This document shows, one piece after another, positions 1 through 8,233 of a stretch of 64,000 nt of DNA (position 1 is the first letter of the stretch; each line of letters starts with the position of its first letter). The notes beneath the pieces are model-generated. The model was given only the letters and a program-made list of their open reading frames with translations. It had not been told where the DNA came from and ran no database searches. Source of the DNA: Hephaestia sp. MAHUQ-44. Lineage in GTDB: Bacteria > Pseudomonadota > Alphaproteobacteria > Sphingomonadales > Sphingomonadaceae. The stretch covers positions 26,990-90,989 of the forward strand of contig NZ_JAMSLX010000013.1 in the NCBI RefSeq assembly GCF_023806085.1, read 5' to 3'. Both the position numbers and the translations under genes were made by a program.

Positions 1-135
1 CAAGGTCGATCCTGCGAGGCATAGCCCCGATGTAGTGCCATATCGCGCGGGGGCCAAGACCCAGACACGCCCGATAACGCTATTAAGCGCGTTCTTCTTG
101 CCAATTGACGGTACCAGCCCACATTCGCACGTATC

Positions 136-159
136 GCGGCTCCGAAAATCCGGAGCCGC
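136..159 (-). terminator. Hairpin downstream of the mucR-like gene
   Basis: A perfect 9-bp stem (GCGGCTCCG pairing with CGGAGCCGC) closes a 6-nt loop about 30 bases past the stop codon of the leftward mucR-like gene. There is no clear T-run on either strand, so intrinsic termination is an inference from position and stem strength. It could also be an mRNA-stabilising hairpin. Bases 1-135 to its left show no gene that I can support. Confidence 0.4.
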
Positions 160-191
160 TTGGGGCGGGGCGTGGGCTGGCGCCGTGAAAA

Positions 192-614
192 TCAGCGCGT
201 CTTGCGCCGCTTCGTCTTGGTGCCGAGGCCGATTTTCTTCGCGAGCGCGCGGCGCTGCTCCGCATAGCTCGGCGCGACCATCGGATAATCTGCGGGCAGA
301 TTCCACTTCTGGCGATACTGGTCGGGCGTCATCTGATAATGCGTCATCAGGTGGCGCTTGAGCATCTTGAGCTTTTTGCCGTCTTCAAGACAGACGATGA
401 AATCGGGCTTCACCGAAGAACGGATCGAAACGGCAGGTTCCTGCTTCACCACGGGCTCTTCGGCAGGTTTGCCAAGCGCCGAGAGCGCCCCGTGGACGTT
501 TTGAATGATCAGTGGAAGGTCGGAAACCGCGACGCTGTTGTTGCTGACGTGAGCGGCAACAATATCCGCGGTCAGCGTTATCAGTGTTTCTTCCATTTCG
601 TTAACGGTATCCAT
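192..614 (-). CDS. MucR/Ros family transcriptional regulator
   Basis: The 140-residue product belongs to the Ros/MucR family of DNA-binding regulators, which control cell-cycle, envelope and exopolysaccharide genes in alphaproteobacteria. The N-terminal helical part carries the typical LTADIVAAHVSNN stretch. The C-terminal half has the zinc-finger-like region with Cys75, Asp78, His88 and His92, so an Asp replaces the usual second Cys, as in some known Ros homologues. The tail is Lys/Arg rich. The start at 614 is preferred over an in-frame upstream ATG at 662 because an AAGGA box lies 5 bases before it. A MucR relative lacking the Cys is encoded on the mobile element at 54,906-55,376. Targets cannot be read from this sequence. 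Confidence 0.9.
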   Translation of the reverse strand: MDTVNEMEETLITLTADIVAAHVSNNSVAVSDLPLIIQNVHGALSALGKPAEEPVVKQEPAVSIRSSVKPDFIVCLEDGKKLKMLKRHLMTHYQMTPDQYRQKWNLPADYPMVAPSYAEQRRALAKKIGLGTKTKRRKTR

Positions 615-722
615 TTCGTTCCTTTCAACCCGTATTGCGGCCGTCAAGGGGAACAGGCGCATGGGGCTCTATCGAGCGAACCCGCGCTCAGTGCAAGCGA
701 AGTTTCGTCCTGAAATACCGAG

Positions 723-1199
723 TCAGCGCAGCATTCGCATAAACGTATGAGCGTCGAACAACTTGCCATTGTTACCACGGTAATAATCACGGCGTTCACC
801 GATCTTCACGAATCCAGCTTGCTGATAGAGCGCGATCGCCCCGTTGTTTGACCGGACTTCGAGATGAATTTTGGCAATATGTTTTGCTTCACCATCGGCG
901 ATCGCCGCGCGAAGCAGCGCGCGGCCAATCCCGCGCCGCCGCCGCGCGGGATCGACCGCGAGCAGCAATAGCTCCGCTTCGTCCATGATCGTGCGGGTGA
1001 TCGCAAAACCTGCGGGCCGGCCGTCGAGTTCGGCGATCGTCAGCGCGACGCCGGGCATCGCCATCACCCCCGCGCACTGGCTGCGCGTCCACGCCTCGCC
1101 ATAGCGCGGGTCGAATGCCGCCTGCATGATCGGCTCGACGATCGCGAGATCGTCGATGCCGCCGCCGCGGAGCGTGACCTGAGTGAAGGTCGTGCTCAT
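723..1199 (-). CDS. rimI: Ribosomal protein S18 alanine N-acetyltransferase RimI
   Basis: A 158-residue GNAT-fold protein of normal RimI length. It contains the acetyl-CoA pyrophosphate-binding loop RRRGIGRALL near residue 87 and the family ending with YYRGNNGK. RimI acetylates the N-terminus of ribosomal protein S18. Its start codon overlaps the stop of tsaB in an ATGA arrangement, so the two are translationally coupled, and tsaB-rimI is the common bacterial order. Substrate assignment rests on this pairing because the GNAT fold alone is not specific. Confidence 0.88.
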   Translation of the reverse strand: MSTTFTQVTLRGGGIDDLAIVEPIMQAAFDPRYGEAWTRSQCAGVMAMPGVALTIAELDGRPAGFAITRTIMDEAELLLLAVDPARRRRGIGRALLRAAIADGEAKHIAKIHLEVRSNNGAIALYQQAGFVKIGERRDYYRGNNGKLFDAHTFMRMLR

Positions 1200-1813
1200 G
1201 CGCGCGGCGATTGCGGTACCGCGTCGGGAGGGCGGCCGTAGATCGGGGTCGGCGGCAGCGCGCGCAATTCTGGCGGCAGCAGCATCGCGTCGGCGGCGCG
1301 GGGCAGGGCGGGGCGGGCATCGGCGAGATCGCCCAGCCAGGCCGTGCCGCTGCCGATCGCGCGGCGCCCGTCGAGCAGCGCCCGCGCCGCCGCCGGGGCG
1401 CGCGACGACAGGGCCGTATCGGCGGCAAGCGGGCGCGAGAAGGACTGCATGAAGACCTCGCCATGCCCGCCCTCGAGCACGACCGCAAGCCGATCGAGCA
1501 CGGGATCGCGCGCAAATTCGGTGGCTGCGAGGAGCGTGGTCGAGGCATAGCCCGCCACTGGCACCCCCCAGCCGATCGCGAGCCCGCGCGCCGCAGCGAT
1601 GCCGACCCGCGTACCGGTGAAGCTCCCCGGCCCGACATCGACCAGGATGGCGGCGGCGCGTCCGCCGCCGGGCAGGTCGGCGATCATTGGCAGCAATCGT
1701 TCGGCATGACCGCGCCCGACGATCTCGTGGCGCTCGGCAACGGCGCGGCCGTCGTCGATCAGCGCAACCGAGCAGGCCGCGGTGGCAGTATCGATGACGA
1801 GGGTGAGGACCAT
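1196..1813 (-). CDS. tsaB: tRNA threonylcarbamoyladenosine biosynthesis protein TsaB
   Basis: The 205-residue product is a TsaB homologue of the ASKHA fold. It is the non-catalytic partner of TsaD in making t6A37 on ANN-decoding tRNAs. The diagnostic N-terminus (LVIDTATAACSVAL) and the VGPGSFTGTRVG segment are both present. The ATG at 1813 fits the family start. The reading frame continues upstream without stops, but only as a shadow of the nitroreductase gene. The gene overlaps rimI by four bases, indicating an operon. A small inverted repeat lies between it and the upstream nitroreductase gene. Confidence 0.93.
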   Translation of the reverse strand: MVLTLVIDTATAACSVALIDDGRAVAERHEIVGRGHAERLLPMIADLPGGGRAAAILVDVGPGSFTGTRVGIAAARGLAIGWGVPVAGYASTTLLAATEFARDPVLDRLAVVLEGGHGEVFMQSFSRPLAADTALSSRAPAAARALLDGRRAIGSGTAWLGDLADARPALPRAADAMLLPPELRALPPTPIYGRPPDAVPQSPRA

Positions 1814-1823
1814 GATCGTCATG

Positions 1824-1873
1824 CCAGCGAAGGCTGGCATCTCCAGTTGTCGAAAGACTCCAGCCTTCGCTGG
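1824..1873. repeat. REP-like intergenic inverted repeat (type A)
   Basis: Two 14-base arms (CCAGCGAAGGCTGG at 1824-1837 and its exact complement at 1860-1873) flank a 22-base spacer. Each arm is itself a short hairpin with a GAAG loop. The element fills the gap between tsaB and the nitroreductase gene. Such doubly palindromic elements are typical bacterial REP sequences. Transposase partners were not seen in the window. Confidence 0.7.
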
Positions 1874-1887
1874 AGTGGCGGATTGCG

Positions 1888-2487
1888 TCAATCGATGCGG
1901 TTGAATCGGTCGAAATCGGGCCGTGGGCTGCGGCCGAAGATCGTCGACGGATCGCCGTGGCCCAGCGTGGCGATGAAATTGGTCGTCACGTGCGGCTGAT
2001 CGGCGAAAAAGGCCTTGTTCACCGCTTGCGCGTCGAACCCCGACATCGGGCCGGTATCGAGCCCGATCGCGCGCGCGGCGATCAGCAGATAGGCACCCTG
2101 AAGCGACGAATTGCGGAAGGCGTGGTCGTGGCGCATCGCGGCTTTGTCGTCGCCCGCGAACCAGCTTCTGGCGTCGGTATGCGGGAACAGAAACGGCAGA
2201 TGCTCGTGGAAATGCGCGTCCATGCCGATCACGACCGCGGCGGGCGCTTTCCTGATCTTGTCGGGATTGGTGCCGGTCGCACAATCGGCGAGCTTGTCTT
2301 TCGCCGCCTGCGACAGCAACCACACGAACCGCGCGGGCTGCTGGTTGGCGGAGGTCGGGCCCATCTTGAGCAGATCGTAAATCTGCCGGATCTGCGCCTC
2401 GGTCACCGGCGCGTCGGTATAGCCGTTATAGGTGCGCGCGGTACGGAAAATCGTATCGAGCGCGGAATCGGAAAGCGTCTCGCCCAT
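1888..2487 (-). CDS. Nitroreductase family protein, RutE/malonic semialdehyde reductase-like
   Basis: A 199-residue flavin-dependent nitroreductase-fold protein. It opens with SDSALDTIFRTARTYNGY and contains the MGPTSANQQPARF segment and a C-terminal LGHGDPS motif, all typical of the RutE/malonic semialdehyde reductase subgroup. In uracil catabolism RutE reduces 3-oxopropanoate to 3-hydroxypropanoate. No other rut genes are nearby, so the physiological substrate is unclear and a general NAD(P)H:acceptor oxidoreductase role is equally possible. It lies upstream of tsaB on the same strand but is separated by the REP-like repeat, so it is probably a separate unit. Confidence 0.85.
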   Translation of the reverse strand: MGETLSDSALDTIFRTARTYNGYTDAPVTEAQIRQIYDLLKMGPTSANQQPARFVWLLSQAAKDKLADCATGTNPDKIRKAPAAVVIGMDAHFHEHLPFLFPHTDARSWFAGDDKAAMRHDHAFRNSSLQGAYLLIAARAIGLDTGPMSGFDAQAVNKAFFADQPHVTTNFIATLGHGDPSTIFGRSPRPDFDRFNRID

Positions 2488-2521
2488 CGTCAGGTCTCTG
2501 TCGTGATTGGCAGGGAGGGGA

Positions 2522-3106
2522 TTAGATCGAGCGGACTTCGGTGACTTCGGGCACGTAATATTTGAGCAGTTGTTCGATGCCGTTCTTCAGCGTTGCCGTC
2601 GAGGACGGGCAGCCCGAACAGGCGCCTTGCATCTGGAGAAACACCTTCCCCTTGTCGAAGCCGCGATAGATGATATCGCCGCCGTCATTGGCGACCGCGG
2701 GGCGCACGCGCGTGTTGATCAATTCCCGAATCTGATCGACGATGTCGGCATCGGCGGGATCGTCGCCATAGCTGACGTCGTCGCCGGGCACGCTGATCGC
2801 GGCAGCCGAACCCGGCTTGAACAGCGGCATATTGGCCGAAAAATGATCGAGCAGCAGCGCGAGCACATCGGGTTTGAGCTCAGGCCAGCTCACGCCTGGC
2901 GCGGCGGTGACCGACACGAAATCCTTGCCGAAGAACACGCCCGTCACGTCGCCAAGGCCGAACAGCGCCTCGGCGAGCGGCGAGGCTTCGCTTTCTTCGG
3001 GGCTCGCGAAATCGCGGGTGCCAGCCTCCATGACATTGCGGCCGGGGAGGAATTTCAGCGTCGCCGGATTCGGCGTGGTCTCGGTCTCGATCAGCATATA
3101 TGCCAT
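2522..3106 (-). CDS. NifU-like (Nfu) iron-sulfur cluster scaffold protein
   Basis: The 194-residue product has an N-terminal Nfu_N domain (the conserved TPNPATLKF stretch) and a C-terminal NifU-like domain with the CSGC cluster-binding motif in the segment GACSGCPSS. This matches the two-domain Nfu/NFU1 proteins that carry and deliver 4Fe-4S clusters to client enzymes. Start choice is uncertain: ATG at 3106 follows a GGAG box with a short spacer, and ATG at 3097 would give the canonical MLIET start. It is transcribed towards the nitroreductase gene with a 34-base gap and may share its transcript. Confidence 0.92.
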   Translation of the reverse strand: MAYMLIETETTPNPATLKFLPGRNVMEAGTRDFASPEESEASPLAEALFGLGDVTGVFFGKDFVSVTAAPGVSWPELKPDVLALLLDHFSANMPLFKPGSAAAISVPGDDVSYGDDPADADIVDQIRELINTRVRPAVANDGGDIIYRGFDKGKVFLQMQGACSGCPSSTATLKNGIEQLLKYYVPEVTEVRSI

Positions 3107-3204
3107 GTGGCTCCGGCAGCGCCGCGGATCAAGGGCGGAACCTGACCCCGGTCTCACGCGTCACCGTGCAGAGGGCTCGTAGCGAGCCCGACAGGAGGAA
3201 GATC

Positions 3205-3600
3205 ATGGCAGAGGCGAAGAAACCCGGCGCGAAGAAATCCGGTGCAACGGGCCCCCGCGCAACGGGCAGGGCGAGCGCGACCGACCCCAGCGGCATCGCG
3301 GACAAGGTGCGTGCGGCAGGCGAGAAGATGCGCGCCTCGGGCGAACGGATCGCGGGGCACGGCAACGAACTGGGCATGAAGCTGCTCGATCAGGCCGAGC
3401 AGAACACACGCGAGGCATTCGAGGCGATGCGTCGCGCCGCCAAGGCGCACGATCTGTCCGAGGTGATGCACGTCCAGGGCGAATATCTGCGCGAACAGGG
3501 CAGTCGATCGCTGGCGCAGGCGCGCGAGATAGGCGAAATGATCGCCAATTTCGGCCGCGACGCGATCAACCGGGTCGCCGGGCGCGACGACACCAAATAG
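3205..3600 (+). CDS. Phasin family protein
   Basis: A 131-residue helical protein with an Ala/Lys-rich N-terminal extension and a central phasin_2 domain containing LDQAEQNTREAFEAM and VMHVQGEYLREQ. Phasins coat polyhydroxyalkanoate granules and are common in sphingomonads. The ATG at 3205 has a strong AGGAGGAA ribosome binding site, which settles the start against an in-frame upstream extension. No PHA synthesis genes are in the window, so the granule role rests on family membership. The gene stands alone, divergent from the Nfu gene. Confidence 0.85.
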   Translation: MAEAKKPGAKKSGATGPRATGRASATDPSGIADKVRAAGEKMRASGERIAGHGNELGMKLLDQAEQNTREAFEAMRRAAKAHDLSEVMHVQGEYLREQGSRSLAQAREIGEMIANFGRDAINRVAGRDDTK

Positions 3601-3707
3601 CCCGTTTTGCTTGATTTCGCTGACCGACGGGAGAAATTTTCTCAGCTATTCCTCTGCCGATCGGGTGTGATAGCAAGATGCATCACATTGATAAGAGAGG
3701 AATTGCG

Positions 3708-5687
3708 ATGCGCATTCGGTTTTGGGAGGCGACGCTCGCTGCCGTGCTTGCCGGTGCGGGCACGGGGCTTGCGCTCGCGCAGCAGGCGCCGGCAAATACG
3801 CCGCAGGTGCCCGCCGACATCTGGCCGCCCAAGGGCGACATCCCTGAAAAATTCACGCCCCCCACCGACGCGCGCGATTATATCAAGCGCGAGGTGATGA
3901 TGCCGATGCGCGACGGGGTGAAGCTGTACACCGTCATCGTCATCCCCAAGGGTGCCACCAACGCGCCGATCGTCCTCACCCGCACGCCGTATAACGCGGC
4001 GGGGCGCGCCGAGCGGATGGATTCGCCCTCGATGCTCTCGACCTTGCCGCTCGCCGACGAGGCCTTCGTCAAGGCGGGCTATATCCGCGTCTATCAGGAC
4101 GTGCGCGGCAAATACGGGTCCGAAGGCGTCTATGTCGTCACGCGCCCGGTGAAGGGGCCGCTCAACCCGACCGACACCGATCATACGACCGATGCCTATG
4201 ACACGATCGACTGGCTGGTGAACAAGGCCAATCTGCCGCAATCGAACGGCAAGGTCGGGATGATCGGATCGTCCTACGAAGGCTTCACCGTGGTGATGGC
4301 CTTGCTCCATCCGCACCCGGCGTTGAAGGCGGCGGTGCCCGAAAGCCCGATGATCGATGGCTGGATGGGGGACGACTGGTTCCATTACGGCGCCTTCCGG
4401 CTCGCCAATATCGGCTGGATCGGCGGCCAGACCGGCTACAAGGGGCCGGGTAAGGCGCCGCCCTCGGGTGGTTATGACGATTATGACAATTTCCGCGCGA
4501 TCGGCTCGGCCGGCGCCTGGGCCAGGAAATCGGGCTACGATCAATTGCCTTTCTGGCAGCGCACCAGCGAGCACGCCGCCTATGACGAATATTGGCAAGG
4601 GCAGGCGCTCGACAAGCTGATCGCCGCCAACCCGTCCAACGTCCCCACGATCTGGGAACAGGGTCTGTGGGATCAGGAGGACATGTACGGCGCGATCACG
4701 AGCTGGGAGGCGCTCAAGGCCGCGGGGCATCTCGGCAACAACCATCTCGTCATGGGGCCGTGGCGGCACAGCCAGATCAACCGCGAGGGCAAGAGCCTTG
4801 GCCCGTTCATGTGGAATGGCGACACCGCCGCGCAATTCCGCGAGGAGATGGTGCTGCCCTTCTTCAACCAGTATCTGAACGACGGGCCCGCGGTGACGCT
4901 GCCCGCGGCGGCGATCTATAATACCGGCGAAAACCATTGGGACCGGTTCCGCGATTGGCCGCTCGCTTGCCTGCACGGCTGCGCAAACCCGCTCAAGCCG
5001 ATTTACCTTCAGGCCGATGGCGGGCTTGGTTTCGATGTCGCGGCGGCGGGAGGCGACAGCTATGTCTCCGATCCCGCCAAGCCGGTGCCGCATCTGCCGC
5101 GCCCGATCAATTTCGGCGACGGGCGCTGGCCCGACTGGCTGGTGCAGGACCAGCGCAGCGTCGACGGGCGCACCGACGTGATGACTTATCAGACACCGGT
5201 GCTGACTGAGGCGGTGCGTGTCTCGGGCGCGCCGATCGCCGATCTGTTCGCCAGGACGACGGGCACCGACGGCGATTTCGTCGTCAAGGTGATCGATGTT
5301 TTCCCGGCCGAGAATGCCACCGATCCGAAGATGGGGGGGTATCAACTCGCGATCAGCCTCGACATCTTCCGCGGCCGCTATCGCAAGAGTTTTGCAAAAC
5401 CCTCCGCGATTCCCGCCAATCGGGTGCAGGAATATAAATTCCGCCTGCCGACGGTGAACCATGTGTTCCAGCCGGGGCACCGGATCATGGTGCAGGTCCA
5501 GTCGAGCCTGTTTCCGCTCTACGATCGCAACCCGCAGAAATACGTGCCCAACATCTTCTTCGCCGAAAAAGGCGATTACCAGAAGGCGACGGTGACGCTG
5601 ATGCGCGGCGGTGACGAGGGCAGCAAGGTGTGGTTGCCGGTGGTGCCGCTCGATCAAACGGCGGCGATGGCGCCGGCGACGCCCTGA
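3708..5687 (+). CDS. Secreted alpha-amino acid ester hydrolase-like CocE/NonD family hydrolase
   Basis: The 659-residue product has a signal peptide (about residues 1-25, ending ALAQ) and an alpha/beta-hydrolase domain of the CocE/NonD family. The nucleophile is the second Ser of GSSYEG near residue 189. Downstream the segment ESPMIDGWMGDDWFHYGAFR-like stretch and GPWRHSQ closely match alpha-amino acid ester hydrolases, enzymes that cleave or transfer acyl groups of alpha-amino esters and beta-lactams. A C-terminal jelly-roll domain follows, as in the family. The ATG at 3708 is chosen for its AGAGAGG box and for starting directly at the signal peptide. The gene stands alone. The natural substrate is unknown and could be a peptide ester. 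Confidence 0.88.
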   Translation: MRIRFWEATLAAVLAGAGTGLALAQQAPANTPQVPADIWPPKGDIPEKFTPPTDARDYIKREVMMPMRDGVKLYTVIVIPKGATNAPIVLTRTPYNAAGRAERMDSPSMLSTLPLADEAFVKAGYIRVYQDVRGKYGSEGVYVVTRPVKGPLNPTDTDHTTDAYDTIDWLVNKANLPQSNGKVGMIGSSYEGFTVVMALLHPHPALKAAVPESPMIDGWMGDDWFHYGAFRLANIGWIGGQTGYKGPGKAPPSGGYDDYDNFRAIGSAGAWARKSGYDQLPFWQRTSEHAAYDEYWQGQALDKLIAANPSNVPTIWEQGLWDQEDMYGAITSWEALKAAGHLGNNHLVMGPWRHSQINREGKSLGPFMWNGDTAAQFREEMVLPFFNQYLNDGPAVTLPAAAIYNTGENHWDRFRDWPLACLHGCANPLKPIYLQADGGLGFDVAAAGGDSYVSDPAKPVPHLPRPINFGDGRWPDWLVQDQRSVDGRTDVMTYQTPVLTEAVRVSGAPIADLFARTTGTDGDFVVKVIDVFPAENATDPKMGGYQLAISLDIFRGRYRKSFAKPSAIPANRVQEYKFRLPTVNHVFQPGHRIMVQVQSSLFPLYDRNPQKYVPNIFFAEKGDYQKATVTLMRGGDEGSKVWLPVVPLDQTAAMAPATP

Positions 5688-5815
5688 CCAACGGACGACC
5701 GTGTACGCCCGGCACGCGGCCTTGCTCTGCCTGACGCAGGGCTGAACGTTGCGTTCATGCAACCTTCTCATCCGCTCCAGCATTCAGGGCAGGTCATTTT
5801 GGAAGGAACGATGTC

Positions 5816-6235
5816 ATGAAGAAGGCTTTGATCGCATTCGTCGCGCTGGCGGTGGCCGCGCCCGTTGCGATGCCCGCGCCGGCGGCGGCGCAGCATCACC
5901 AGCGCGATCGCCATAAGCAGCAGCGCGATTATCGCTGGCAGGGCGATCGCAACCAGAACTGGAATCCGTCCAAGAACTACAAGGCCCGCAGCAAGCGCTA
6001 TGAGCGCCGTATGAACCGCAACGACCGCATCTATCGCGGCAATGACGGGCGCTATTATTGCAAGCGCGACGACGGCACGACGGGGCTCGTCATCGGTGCG
6101 GTCGCGGGCGGCGTGCTCGGCAATCTGTTCGGCGGCGACGTGGGGACGGGCAAGACGCTCGGCACCTTGCTGGGTGCCGGCGGTGGCGCGCTGCTGGGCC
6201 GCGAACTCGACCGTGGCGACATCAAGTGCCGCTGA
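5816..6235 (+). CDS. Exported glycine-zipper 2TM domain protein
   Basis: A 139-residue protein with a cleavable signal peptide ending in APAAAQ near residue 25. A very basic Arg/His/Asn-rich middle follows, and the C-terminal glycine-zipper pair (LVIGAVAGGVLGNLFGG and LGTLLGAGGGALLG) is the hallmark of Rick_17kDa/SlyB-like envelope proteins. A clear GGAAGGAA ribosome binding site precedes the ATG. Function is unknown. Small proteins like this usually associate with the outer membrane or respond to envelope stress. No lipobox is visible, so it is probably not a lipoprotein. Confidence 0.8.
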   Translation: MKKALIAFVALAVAAPVAMPAPAAAQHHQRDRHKQQRDYRWQGDRNQNWNPSKNYKARSKRYERRMNRNDRIYRGNDGRYYCKRDDGTTGLVIGAVAGGVLGNLFGGDVGTGKTLGTLLGAGGGALLGRELDRGDIKCR

Positions 6236-6252
6236 TCGGGGAGAATGTTTTT

Positions 6253-6275
6253 CTGTTTCAGTTGCACTGAAACAG
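6253..6275. repeat. 10-bp perfect inverted repeat after the glycine-zipper gene
   Basis: CTGTTTCAGT and ACTGAAACAG flank a 3-base loop 18 bases past the glycine-zipper gene stop. The stem is followed by GAGGCC rather than a T-run, so it is at best a weak terminator on the + strand. It may instead protect the mRNA 3' end. Confidence 0.45.
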
Positions 6276-6302
6276 AGGCCGCACCGGCGATCGACGAAAA
6301 AG

Positions 6303-6337
6303 CAAAAAGGGCGGCCCCCGCGTGGGAGCCGCCCTTT
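6303..6337 (-). terminator. Intrinsic terminator of rplJ-rplL
   Basis: A 10-bp stem (AAAGGGCGGC with its complement at 6328-6337) and a GC-rich loop lie 50 bases beyond the rplL stop. Read on the minus strand the stem is followed by a T-rich tract (TTTTTGCTTTTTC), giving a textbook intrinsic terminator. Confidence 0.85.
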
Positions 6338-6388
6338 CTGTTGCTCCCGAAGCGCGGCGCGGGGCCGCGATCGGGCAAGCCTTGCGGC

Positions 6389-6766
6389 TTACTTGAGCTC
6401 GACGGTCGCGCCGGCGGCTTCGAGCTGGGCCTTGATCTTCTCGGCCTCGTCCTTCGAAACGCCTTCCTTGACGGCCTTCGGCGCGCCTTCGACCAGCGCC
6501 TTCGCTTCGGTCAGGCCGAGCTGCGTGATCGCGCGGACTTCCTTGATGACGTTGATCTTCTTGCCACCGTCGCCGGTGAGGATCACGTCGAACTCGGTCT
6601 GCGCTTCTTCGGCAGCGGCGCCAGCGCCACCAGCGGCAGGGCCGGCAACCGCAACCGCAGCGGCGGCCGAAACGCCCCACTTCTCTTCGAGCAGCTTGGC
6701 GAGGTCAGCAGCTTCGAGGACGGTCAGTTCCGAAAGCTGGTCGACGATCTTGTTAAGGTCAGCCAT
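6389..6766 (-). CDS. rplL: 50S ribosomal protein L7/L12
   Basis: The 125-residue protein is a standard L7/L12. It has an N-terminal dimerisation region ([20 protein letters not shown]), an Ala/Gly hinge around residues 35-52, and the C-terminal domain that recruits translation factors ([26 protein letters not shown]). It is second in the rplJ-rplL operon, 72 bases after rplJ, and is followed by a strong terminator. L7/L12 forms the ribosomal stalk bound by L10 in several copies. Confidence 0.98.
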   Translation of the reverse strand: MADLNKIVDQLSELTVLEAADLAKLLEEKWGVSAAAAVAVAGPAAGGAGAAAEEAQTEFDVILTGDGGKKINVIKEVRAITQLGLTEAKALVEGAPKAVKEGVSKDEAEKIKAQLEAAGATVELK

Positions 6767-6838
6767 TTTAAATCTCCATGCGGGGGGAAAAGACCCCCTT
6801 GGTTCAGGTCGTTAAAGTCGATGTAAGCCTGCGATCGT

Positions 6839-7354
6839 TCAGGCGGCGTCCTTGTCGCCATAGGCGGCGAACACGCGCGCGAGCTTCGCTGCCGGAGCGT
6901 TCGTGAGCTGGGCCAGCTTGGTCGCGGGCGCCTGGACGAGGCCCACGATCTTGGCCCGCAGCTCGTCGAGCGACGGCAGCGCGGCGAGTGCGTTCACACC
7001 CTTGACGTCGAGGATCGTCGCCCCCATCGCCCCGCCGACGATTTCCAACTTGTCGTTGGTCTTCGCGAAATCGGCGACCACCTTGGCGGCGGCAACCGGA
7101 TCGGCAGAGGTGGCAAGGCCGATCGGGCCGGTCAGCAGGTCGCTGATCCCGACATAATCGGTGTCCTTGAGCGCGATCTTGGCAAGCTTGTTCTTCGAGA
7201 CCTTATAGGTCGCGCCAGCTTCACGCATCTTGTTACGAAGCTCGGTCGATTGCCCGACGGTGAGCCCGAGATTGCGGGTGACAACCACCACGCCGACCTC
7301 GTTGAAGGTGCGGTTCAGCTCGGCAACGGCCTCGGTCTTTTGAGCACGATCCAT
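6839..7354 (-). CDS. rplJ: 50S ribosomal protein L10
   Basis: The 171-residue product is ribosomal protein L10, which anchors L7/L12 dimers to 23S rRNA at the GTPase centre. Recognisable segments are [14 protein letters not shown] near the N-terminus, [13 protein letters not shown], and the C-terminal helix for L7/L12. The ATG at 7354 is chosen over 7366 because it has a GGAG box 6 bases upstream and matches the family start. The usual rplK-rplA pair is not immediately upstream here. The gene has its own promoter and a leader of about 220 bases. Confidence 0.97.
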   Translation of the reverse strand: MDRAQKTEAVAELNRTFNEVGVVVVTRNLGLTVGQSTELRNKMREAGATYKVSKNKLAKIALKDTDYVGISDLLTGPIGLATSADPVAAAKVVADFAKTNDKLEIVGGAMGATILDVKGVNALAALPSLDELRAKIVGLVQAPATKLAQLTNAPAAKLARVFAAYGDKDAA

Positions 7355-7578
7355 GCCATTCTCCACGTTTGGACATCCCGAAGGATGCCCGGTTACACGC
7401 CGGGCGAGGGCGAACCCGCACCCGGTTTTGTCCTGGCGATGGGGAAGGGCGCCGCATCGCTGCGGCAGATCGGCGCTTGAGCGACCGAACCGAAATCCAT
7501 TTCCCCGTCTCGGCGGGAGATTAAGGGCCGAGGCCCACCCGCTGTCTCGGACGGCGACCGGGCCGAAGCCCGATCAAG
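7355..7578 (-). promoter_or_regulatory. rplJ 5' leader (probable L10 autoregulatory leader)
   Basis: About 220 bases lie between the inferred transcription start and rplJ, with no open frame and several GC-rich inverted segments (for example the CCCGGCG and CGCCGGG arms near 7395-7405). In many bacteria the L10-L7/L12 complex binds such a leader to repress translation. That role is inferred here from position and length. I did not match a covariance model. Confidence 0.5.
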
Positions 7579-7584
7579 CGCCGC

Positions 7585-7612
7585 GCTCTAGCGTGTCTGG
7601 CGCGAGAGTCAA
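7585..7612 (-). promoter_or_regulatory. Predicted promoter of rplJ-rplL
   Basis: On the minus strand a TTGACT -35 element (7612-7607) is followed after 16 bases by TAGAGC (7590-7585). This is a good match to GC-rich alphaproteobacterial housekeeping promoters, and it sits upstream of the long rplJ leader. Confidence 0.65.
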
Positions 7613-7674
7613 TTGCCGGGGGGGCGTGGGCCGCCGCCGCTTCCGAAACCGCGAACCAGTAGCGCTGATCCTGC

Positions 7675-7764
7675 CCCGTTCGCCCTGAGCTTGTCGAAGG
7701 GCCGTTCTTTGTCTCGACGCCGCCGCAAGAAGGGCGGTGCTTCGACAAGCTCAGCACGAACGGG
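7675..7764. repeat. Intergenic inverted repeat with AGCTTGTCGAAG arms (type B)
   Basis: Arms at 7675-7699 and 7740-7764 are 25 bases long and complementary at 23 positions, built around GAGCTTGTCGAAG, with a 40-base middle. This sequence type is dispersed in many sphingomonad and other proteobacterial genomes. It lies just past the end of yaiI and upstream of the rplJ promoter. Confidence 0.7.
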
Positions 7765-7783
7765 CCATGGGGGGTAATCGTTC

Positions 7784-8233
7784 TTAGCGCTTGAGCCGCA
7801 CCAGCGCGGTATCGAGCGCTTGCAGGAAGCGCGAGCGATCGGCCTTGGTGAAGGGCGCGGGGCCGCCGATCACGTCGCCGCCTGCGCGCAGATCGGCCAT
7901 GATCGCGCGGGTCGCGATCGCGCTGCCGATCGAATTGGCGGTGAAGGGCTTGCCGGTCGGCGCGATCACGGTGGCACCCGCCTTCAAACACCGATCGGCG
8001 AGCAGGATGTCGGCGGTGACGACGATCGCGGTGGCATCGCTGCGCTCGGCGATCCAGTCGTCCGCCGCGTCGAACGCGTCGCCCACCACCACGCCGGCGA
8101 TCAGCGGATGATCGGGCACGCGCAGGCGGCTGTTGCTGATGATCGACACGGGCACGCCGTGGCGCCACGCCACTTTGTAGATCTCGTCCTTGACCGGGCA
8201 GGCATCGGCATCGACGAGGATGCGCAGGCTCAT
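7784..8233 (-). CDS. YaiI/YqxD (UPF0178) family protein
   Basis: A 149-residue protein of the YaiI/YqxD family, with the conserved N-terminus ILVDADACPVKDEIYKVA and the central VVTADILLADRCL. The fold is related to PIN nucleases and conserved acidic residues are kept, but no activity has been settled for the family. Its start overlaps the stop of the upstream helicase gene by four bases, so the two are translationally coupled. This suggests, without proving, a shared RNA-related role. Confidence 0.88.
   Translation of the reverse strand: MSLRILVDADACPVKDEIYKVAWRHGVPVSIISNSRLRVPDHPLIAGVVVGDAFDAADDWIAERSDATAIVVTADILLADRCLKAGATVIAPTGKPFTANSIGSAIATRAIMADLRAGGDVIGGPAPFTKADRSRFLQALDTALVRLKR

Noticed and set aside
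3642..5783. 713-residue frame antisense to the secreted hydrolase
   Set aside because: It is His/Arg/Gly-rich, matches no family, and is the GC-rich shadow of a gene with clear motifs, signal peptide and ribosome binding site.
6253..6275. Hairpin as terminator of the glycine-zipper gene
   Set aside because: No T-run follows on the relevant strand. Kept only as an inverted repeat.
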